This document shows positions 56,749 to 64,000 of a DNA stretch of 64,000 nucleotides, piece after piece. The position numbers and the translations under genes were made by a program. Each line of letters opens with the position of its first letter. The first letter of the stretch is position 1. Source of the DNA: Streblospio benedicti. Lineage: Eukaryota > Annelida > Polychaeta > Spionida > Spionidae. The stretch is from assembly GCA_019095985.1 (NCBI GenBank), contig CM032660.1, positions 27,801,619 through 27,865,618 of the forward strand, in the 5' to 3' direction. The notes beneath the pieces are model-generated. The model was not told the origin of the DNA, did not search any database, and saw only the letters and a list, made by a program, of their open reading frames with translations.

Positions 56749-57870
56749 CAGCTAGTTACAGGTTGAAGATTGGATGCGCAATTTTAAACAAAGATGTATC
56801 AGAGATGTGTAACGCTCTTTGGATATAATTATAATGATTGTGTAGTGATGAAAAACACCAACGCACGTTGTAATCTGTACCGATAAAATCTATTTATTTC
56901 AAAATATATATTGATTAAATCTATTTGTTAGGAATTCATATATGTTAATAATGCAATATGTATTTTTATATTGAGCCATATTTTAGAATACGGTATGAAC
57001 TATTGAAATACAACATGTATTCAATATCCTCAGTCCAAATTTACTGCACGTGTACAGTCATAACATGCTAATTCATAATATTGCACATAGGCTATACAAT
57101 GGTCTACAATATTTACTACATGTATGTAAGTTGTTCACTTTGTTTGTTCTCGCAATTGGCTAATATAATTGCATCTAAAACAGTGGCGATATAATTTAAT
57201 TCCCAATGGCAATAATAGTATCAATCATATCCTAATTCTGCTGTTTTTTGCTTATTTTTTTCTATAGGAAGACCGTATCTTTCAACAATATAATAGTGGA
57301 TTAAATATACCGGTAAATGCAATAATGCAACTTGCTAAATAATAATGTTAAAGTGATGAATTGTGAATAAATGATTGAAGAAAACAACAGAAAATGTGGA
57401 TAAACAAACACAAAACATATACAAATAAATATAAACAACACAATTCACCAAGTGTATCATAATACAATTTATGGGTTTTCAAGATTAAAGTAACTTCTAC
57501 TTTAACACACTAATCTATGTACAATAAAAGTATGCAGAAATAGAGCCTGTACAAAATACTAAAGGAGAATATGGATCACAGTAAACATGGTTGATGATAT
57601 AATATGAAACAAAAATTGAGCATTATTCTAGTTAGTATTCTAGATGATTCTAGAATTTTGACAACAATGAATCAAATATTTGGGACATAATAGCATGTAC
57701 GCACAAAGAAATCTGAAACGTAGACATTCTTGACTGAGCGGTTCCACCTTATATTACATGTCATTGAACATTCACAAAAGTCAATTTTCAGTAACCGCAA
57801 GTCAGGATTTTAAAATATAGACTTGAGCACCACATATAATTGGTCTGCAAATGTAAGAGTCTGCAAGTGT
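56749..57870. other. 3' region of the cysteine-rich gene, AT-rich
   Basis: No exon or repeat is recognised. An AATAAA at about 57366 is a possible poly(A) signal for the plus-strand gene, some 600 bases past its stop. Confidence 0.4.
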
Positions 57871-57871
57871 A

Positions 57872-58830
57872 TGTTGTAGAAATTGACCACGAGATTGGAG
57901 TGTCAATTGTAGGAATTGACCACGAGATTGGAGTGTCAATCGCAAAATTGAGCATGCTGACGTCTGATTTACCCGAACGAAGTGAGGGTGACACAACAAT
58001 CGAGTGGTCAATCACCATTCTATCATGACTATAATCCATTTTATTTTAAAATAAATCATATTATAACATTCTCATTGCAAGTCAATTTCGTTTGTTTTGA
58101 GCGCACGGAGACCACTACTACGGCGTTAGTCTAAACATCTGCTCTCCGCTACATGGAACACGCCTTGCGACGTCAGCGGCTGTATTGATGATGTGAGGAG
58201 TTTAGACTAGCGCCGTCCGCGTGCTCTGGAGCGTGTTTTCCATCGCAAAATTGAGCACGCTGATTGACCAATCAGCGTGGGTTATTGGCGGAGATTTTTG
58301 CACGGAATGATAGAATGTAGGATTTGAGCACGAGATTGGAGGGTCTATCGTAGAATTTTGCACGGTGATGTGTGATTGACACGAACGCAGTGAGTGTCAA
58401 TCACACATCACCGTTTAAAAATTCTACGATAGACCCGACAATCGAGTGCTCAAAACCATTCTATCATGACTAAAATGACTAAAATCCACACCAAATGAGT
58501 GTATGATTCGTTTTTATTTTAAAATAAATCATATCATAACGTTCTCATTGCCATATACCATTCAACGTTCAAGTCATTTTGAGCGCGCGGAGACGTCAAT
58601 TCCCGCAGTTTTTGAGCGCGCGGTGGAGTTAGTCTAATCTGTTGTACTCCGCACAGCATTAACACGCCTTCATGGCCTTACTTACGTCAGCGGCTGTATT
58701 GATATCGTGAGGAGGTTAGACTAGCGCTGTGTTTTTTTTTCGCAGCGTGCAGTCAATCGTATAATTTAGCACGGAGATTGACCAATCAGCGTGGGTTATT
58801 GGCGGTGATTTTTGCACGGAATGATAGAAT
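57872..58830. repeat. Two tandem units of a long-hairpin element
   Basis: Unit 1 is about 57872-58316 and unit 2 about 58317-58830. Each starts with a hairpin, then GTTTTGAGCGC-type sequence, GTCAGCGGCTGTATTGAT, TTAGACTAGCGC, and ends GATTGACCAATCAGCGTGGG, TTATTGGCGG, TTTTTGCACGGAATGATAG. The unit 2 hairpin has arms of about 65 bp (58318-58382 and 58394-58460) round an 11-base loop. No protein frame. Probably a non-autonomous DNA transposon family with GC-rich ends, here side by side. Confidence 0.75.
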
Positions 58831-58918
58831 GAGCGATTCCACCTTGATTCTGTGAATCAGTACTCTAAATGCACGATTTCCAACTTGTTTGAAGATCGTT
58901 TCTCTAAGTTGAGCAATT

Positions 58919-60379
58919 TCAAAGAGCGGTATCCTCAATAGCAGACACAGCAGATGACCGCCTTGTCAGAGTGACCTGTAAAATGTACAATGTTGGTTCA
59001 TTATAATATAATACCATTAAAATACAGAGGATACTATGTTACACATGCGAATACATTGACTATGCAGACAATCAGACACGATAATGTGTTGGAGTCGTAG
59101 TAGCCATCTTGACAAATGATGGTGACCATTTCTTTTGGATTTGCACATGGCCAGCGCTTGAAAAGTTTTACACTTTAATGTTTGCATCTTCTACGGGAAC
59201 ATGCTATGGCATGTTTTCCCACATAATATGACATAAAATAGGTTTATTTATTTTCTTCTGACGGGACATTATGACTGCAGGACAGTTCTCCATTAAAATC
59301 AAATAAAGTTTTGAGGACGTTATGATAAAATCTGAAGAGCATTAAATTCAATACGTTCACTCAAATGTTAGAGAATATGCATATTGATGACATCCAGCTA
59401 CAATTAATAAACACACATATGCATTTAAGTATGGGAGTACATAGACATTGAAAGCGCTTCTTACCTGCGATCCACTGATAAAGCGTATGTGGAGCTCTCT
59501 GGTGGGTGTGGACGGTGCAGCCTCTTGCACCCCGCAGTACCTGCCTGCTCCCACCTCACCTCGGAGCAGCGCCTGCAGTGCCGGTGCCCAGTGGTGCTTT
59601 TTGCAGTAGTAGCAGGCAGCCGAGGCGGCGACACAGGCGGCACCCAGACCGTACACGCCCCACGCCACGGGCAGCCAGAAACGCATGCCTGCATGGTTGT
59701 AAGCAGACAAAATGGCTGGTAGTACACACATAACTGGATGGTACAATACATATTCTAGGGTAGTTATCAAAGCCAGTGTAATTATCAAATTATATGAATC
59801 AACAGTTACTGTTTATGTGGGAGGTAATGAAGAAGACACATGGTACGTGTACACGCCTATAACATTTATGAAAGATTTGATTTCTCGATCGAACCGCAGA
59901 ATATTTTCAACGAGTGTGAGCTACTCTAGTCGTTCAAAAGAAATGTATCTAATAGTTTTTATTTCTATTATTGCATAAACTACTCGTGTCAACCATATAT
60001 TAAGTGCAACGATAAAGAGCAAGTACAATTGTGACGGCCTCTAGCTCTAATAGATATAAAATCTTAATGTCAGACCATTTAAAGGGATTTAAAGGCCTTG
60101 AGATAGGCTAGAGCTAGCGCTACTCCTACCATTAGCCGTGAGAGCAAGCAGCAGGGTGACTGTAGCCACAACGGTGGCCACCAGCCCTAGGCCCAGGATG
60201 TCAGCGGCCACGGCGTGCTCCCGTGCCCACGCCGACAGTGCGTCCTCCATGCGAGGAGGGTGGGGAGGGGGTGGGGCCGGCTTGGCAGGCGTGCTGTGGT
60301 GAGAGGTAGAAGGATGGTCATCTTCCGGTGGGTGCAGAAGATTGGAGGAGGAGGCCGAGTATCTGGTGGTGTTCCACAT
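58919..60379 (-). CDS. Two-pass membrane protein, unknown function
   Basis: Exons 60379-60130, 59688-59465, 58975-58919, all GT-AG and in phase, give 176 aa. The start ATG is preceded by an in-frame TGA three codons upstream. Residues 1-45 are polar and Pro/His-rich (PAPPPPHPP); about 60-81 (ILGLGLVATVVATVTLLLAL) and about 87-109 (LPVAWGVYGLGAACVAASAA) are membrane helices joined by a very short turn (TANGMRF); the rest is a basic soluble tail ending SAIEDTAL. Termini should face the same side. I do not recognise the family. A weak donor inside exon 2 (near 59560) could make a shorter form. The gene converges on the cysteine-rich gene, with the hairpin repeats between them. Confidence 0.6.
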
Positions 60380-63300
60380 TGAAAGTCACGTCTAACGACC
60401 CGTTGGTGTTGAAGGCCACTGTTTTGGGTATGGCAGTTTCTAATACTCTTTGTAGATGTGTTTCTTTTTCGTATGTGGTTTTGAAGTTCTAAAAGTGTCA
60501 AATCCACCAAGATCTAGGTTAAATAAATAGTATCATCAAACGCCAAACGTCTTGATGTTCCAACAGGTCACCTCTTGAAATTCCAGTATCTGAAACACCG
60601 CGTGCATAGAGGTCTTTTCTACGTCACACCGATCTGTGGCCTGTAGCTCCAAAGTTGGTCACTTATGCCTAGCTATTTTTGATCATCAGATACTACGTCA
60701 AAAGCCGTTCTCATTTTGTACATATCTTGTTATAACCACACACGATTCAGTGAGTTATTTCTTAAATCAGGAGCGAAAACAAGTTTTAGCACAGCTAGGT
60801 CTGGCCTAGGTCTAAGTAGCCTAGGATTCAAAATAGCTCCGCGGTTGAAAGTGCATATCAAATTCAGAATTACAATTGGTTAGATGATCTAGATGAAGCA
60901 CAAAGTTGATATCCGATTATTGTTCATCAATTGATAATTCTCGATGGCAACTTGACAAGGCCATAACACGTCCAGATTTATGGTCACCGAAAGTCCCTTA
61001 CCCAGGCATACGCTGACAGCTATAATCTTTAAACAAATGAAGTCATTTCTGAAGTAGAAAAACTAATTGTGTAATCCATCTCCATATATGACAGCCCTAT
61101 CCACACAACAGCCTGAATGTAATTGAGTGAAATGCAAACATCTGTTGAAGCCGCAGCCATTCTGATGATAGTTCCTTTCCCCCTGAGACCTCTCCATACC
61201 CCAGTGAACCCCATTAGCTTATTTCTCCTCACACTTGATACCAGCCATTATAATAATAGGCGGTCGTTGTGGGTAGATTGCTGTGTAAAGTTACAATTAT
61301 GTATATCATATATTTTGTATTCTTTAGCTAATTTCGTTATTTGGGAAACTAGAGATGTGATATCAACAATCATCAAAGAACTTGTTATCTAATGTCATGC
61401 AGGTACCTGTAAAAAGAAGTACAGAAGAAAGCTCCCCATAATATTGGGTACAGCTATGTGGTGTGAATGTTAGTGTGAGTTTGGGTTTATACTCGACGAG
61501 GAGATAAGGCACAAAAGGTTGTAAACATATTGCCTTTTAATCTTGATTTTACCTTTGTATTGAACATAATCTCTCGCACATTTAATGCGCACTATGAAAC
61601 AGTGGTATATTGCCTTTAAAACATTCATGAACTAGTACATTGTAGTATTACTCCATTTCCATTTATGTTTTGTCATTGGCCGAGGATTTGTTAAAAATGA
61701 TAATCACTGAGTCCAATTAATTGCTATAAATTTGCACATGTACATGTACATTTTCCATGTACCCATGTACGGCCCCACTCGGTATCGGGTCGCGTATTTG
61801 CATTATTCTGCGAGGCCCCGGGGACCGGCCTATTGCTGCCATAAGCTCCCGACAGGCCGAGTTCACATGTGCGCGCCCACATCAAAGGTCCATCGATGCT
61901 CACTTGTTGAGCGCTGCGTGGTCCTGGGTGAAGAGTTTAACCCTCTCATGGTTATATAGTAAATGCGGTGAAACCAATGTAACCAGAAATAAACTAATCC
62001 CCACCCCACTCACAGCATTTTTGGAAAATCCTCCTACTGTCACATGAAATTGAGGGGGGTTACCATTTTTTCACAAAGAATTTGAGGGGGTTACCAATTT
62101 TTTCACAGGATTTTTGGAAAATCCTCCTACCCCACCCTGTCATAAATACTGATTGATCCCTTATTCTAGATTTAATTCTAGTTCCGTAGCTGGGTTAGGT
62201 AGAATCGAATGCATGGAATGTTTGCACGTGGCATGTATATTAAGCGCACAGCATGATTTGTTGTTGGACAGGACGATTTCTGACCTATGACACTATATCT
62301 TATTACTATTGGTAGCACAATAGGTTTGGGCGTAATATAAGTATAACCCATGAAAATGAGCAGCATTGCAATAACTCTATGTGAAAAATTACATTATAAA
62401 CATAGTTGTAGCCTCGAAAACGTGTACCTGATCAACCTTTCGAATAAAATTGGGAGAGATACAATGACTCACATGTTTGGGAAAATTTACAAATAGTACA
62501 AATTACATAACTTATGTCACAGAATAGATCATTTTATAACAGATTTCGTAACTTGTAGTCAATGCAGGTAGACTTACTCTATGTTTTGTGTGTCAGCCAT
62601 GCCATTATGCCCCCGTCTCAACCCATATAACACCACCACAGAGTCACCACACCAAACTTGTGGAGACTCCAGTTTGAATCGCTAAAATGTATATCGCTCT
62701 TGTGATTCTTTGTTATATAAAATAGCGGGTTTAACATATGACTATTGCACACTTATTATGTGGTCTCCAGTTTTAGTTAGCCTTACTGTTTTGTTTTTGA
62801 ATAGTTTTTAAATTTGATAAGTCAATAGTAAAAATGGAAATACAAGTATTTGACAAATAGGCACACTTTTTGTTTATCGTGTTTATCGTAATTTGAATTT
62901 CATATATCAATTGGAATGCAATACTTTTTGCGTACTGCATTGTATTTTCATAATTATAGGTACAGATCGACTGTATTACATTGATGGGCATAGTTTTGAT
63001 ATTTTCGTAATTCATATATTCCTGCCTGTAGCCAATTATTAAGGTGCGTTATTCCACACCTAATAAATGCCATAATGGATTCTTTATACAAAAGTTTGTC
63101 GATGGCATGCAGCTGATTGCATGTGAAAAGTAGAAGCACTAAAGTGTCATTGTAATGATTGTTAATTATTAGAATATTGTTTTTATAGCTGAATTCAATG
63201 TTTACAGTTGGTAAATTGAAACGTTTGCATTGTGAATCATTTTATCACCGGCGCACTCGGACCGTGGCACTAACTTTTAAGATCATTGGTGTTTACGGGA

Positions 63301-63380
63301 TATCATTGTAGCCTTAATATTCGTTGCCGCCTGCTACCTTAAAAGCTGACACTGTGATTTGTATAATAATAACTCTCAGT
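60380..63380. other. Intergenic, mostly unexplained
   Basis: Contains a GC-rich island at about 61765-61935, the repeat at 61985-62163, and otherwise AT-rich sequence. No exon can be supported. The promoter of the two-pass protein gene should lie at its left edge. Confidence 0.45.
61985..62163. repeat. Dispersed repeat matching 50930-51105
   Basis: GGATTTTTGGAAAATCCTCC and CTACCCCACCCTGTCATAAA occur in the same order as in the TXNDC17 intron copy, ending TGATCCCTTA. An internal piece (TTGAGGGGGTTACCA) is doubled. Confidence 0.55.
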
Positions 63381-63381
63381 G

Positions 63382-63390
63382 CATATAAGG
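63382..63390 (+). promoter_or_regulatory. TATA box
   Basis: CATATAAGG, placed about 75 bp before the ATG of the short exon at 63461. Spacing suits transcription starting near 63412-63415. Confidence 0.35.
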
Positions 63391-63460
63391 ACAGTATTTA
63401 TTGGCAGCTTTTATTTATGGAAATATTGGAACACTTTGAAACAAGCATTTTGGTACAGAC

Positions 63461-63491
63461 ATGAGGATCATCGTAGTGGTTGGAATATTGG
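63461..63491 (+). CDS. Probable first coding exon of a secreted or membrane protein (partial)
   Basis: ATG at 63461 opens MRIIVVVGILG, the start of a signal peptide, and the frame runs into a strong donor (G then GTAAGC) at 63492. A TATA box (CATATAAGG, 63382-63390) lies about 75 bp before the ATG, leaving a leader of about 50 bases. The rest of the gene would lie past the window's right edge; no second exon is seen in the last 500 bases. Confidence 0.4.
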
Positions 63492-64000
63492 GTAAGCAGT
63501 GTTTACATTGATATCATTTCACGAATTAAAATATTTTGTGCATTTAATTTTGTATTAAATCCTGGTCATGGTTAATACTACCTAATAGTTGTTATAAGTT
63601 GACGAGCTGGCAACTTTATTTGGCATGCGATGGTGACAAGATCAAGAAAGTAGGAGTAAAATTAATTTACTAATTACGGTAATGTCGTAGAAAGATATTA
63701 TTAAAGAAACGCATTTTGGCTAACTCTAGTGTGCTGAAATAAGTTTCCATCAAAAGATTGAAATTCAGTTTTTGACAGCCTGGTGAGTGGTTGCGTAATG
63801 TTTACATATGGTTCTTTTGAAGATAAGGTGAAGGTCGTCTGTAGACTACTATCACTAGCATTAGCTTTACGTTATACAATTTCCCCCCCTTTAATCATTC
63901 CATGCACCAATAAGCTTCTTTATCTTGGTTTTAAAAATCACTGGTTATATAAGTGTTTAATATTAAATCTCCCCCGTTTCGGAGGGAGACTTTTAGGTTT

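Noticed and set aside
62540-62610. Minus-strand ATG with MADTQNIE followed by GTAAGT
   Set aside because: Good donor and start context, but no downstream exon could be joined to it, so a gene is not supported.

Overview
The window is nuclear DNA of a marine-type invertebrate animal. It has long AT-rich introns with GT-AG borders, dense short DNA transposons, tRNA-derived SINEs, LINE pieces, and full animal orthologues split over many exons. One repeat type (30838-31266) resembles sequences common in molluscs and their relatives, so a lophotrochozoan is my best guess; the phylum cannot be fixed from sequence reading alone.

Six genes can be built exon by exon, plus a probable first exon of a seventh, and they alternate strictly in strand. 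(1) Tyrosylprotein sulfotransferase, +, 4041-25385, nine coding exons. (2) Argininosuccinate lyase, -, 38670-32209, fourteen coding exons, 466 aa. (3) Short-chain acyl-CoA dehydrogenase, +, 39573-48305, eleven coding exons, 416 aa. (4) A TXNDC17-type thioredoxin-like protein, -, 51548-50009, four exons, 123 aa. (5) A 980-aa secreted or GPI-anchored protein, +, 52873-56748, with many furin-like cysteine modules, a Ly6/uPAR-like domain and a hydrophobic tail. (6) A 176-aa two-pass membrane protein of unknown function, -, 60379-58919. (7) A signal-peptide-like first exon behind a TATA box, +, 63461-63491, whose gene leaves the window. The pairs at 38.7-39.6 kb and 51.5-52.9 kb are head to head and may share promoters.

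The sulfotransferase gene carries the oddest structure: exons 4-6 with their introns occur twice in tandem (copy A 8903-12939, copy B 13365-18959). Copy B exons 5 and 6 differ from copy A only at silent sites, but the exon 4 end of copy B is full of small indels, as if an uncorrected long read had filled a gap. Copy B also carries two transposon insertions whose empty sites are preserved in copy A. Either this is a real recent duplication or two haplotypes joined by the assembler.

The rest is intron and intergenic DNA rich in fossils of DNA transposons (several with readable terminal repeats and target duplications), a LINE with an open reverse transcriptase frame inside the dehydrogenase gene, a higher-order satellite of about 300 bp in the same gene, and long hairpin elements at 57.9-58.8 kb. 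The genes do not form one pathway: sulfation in the Golgi, the urea/arginine cycle, mitochondrial fatty-acid oxidation, cytosolic redox control and cell-surface proteins lie side by side.
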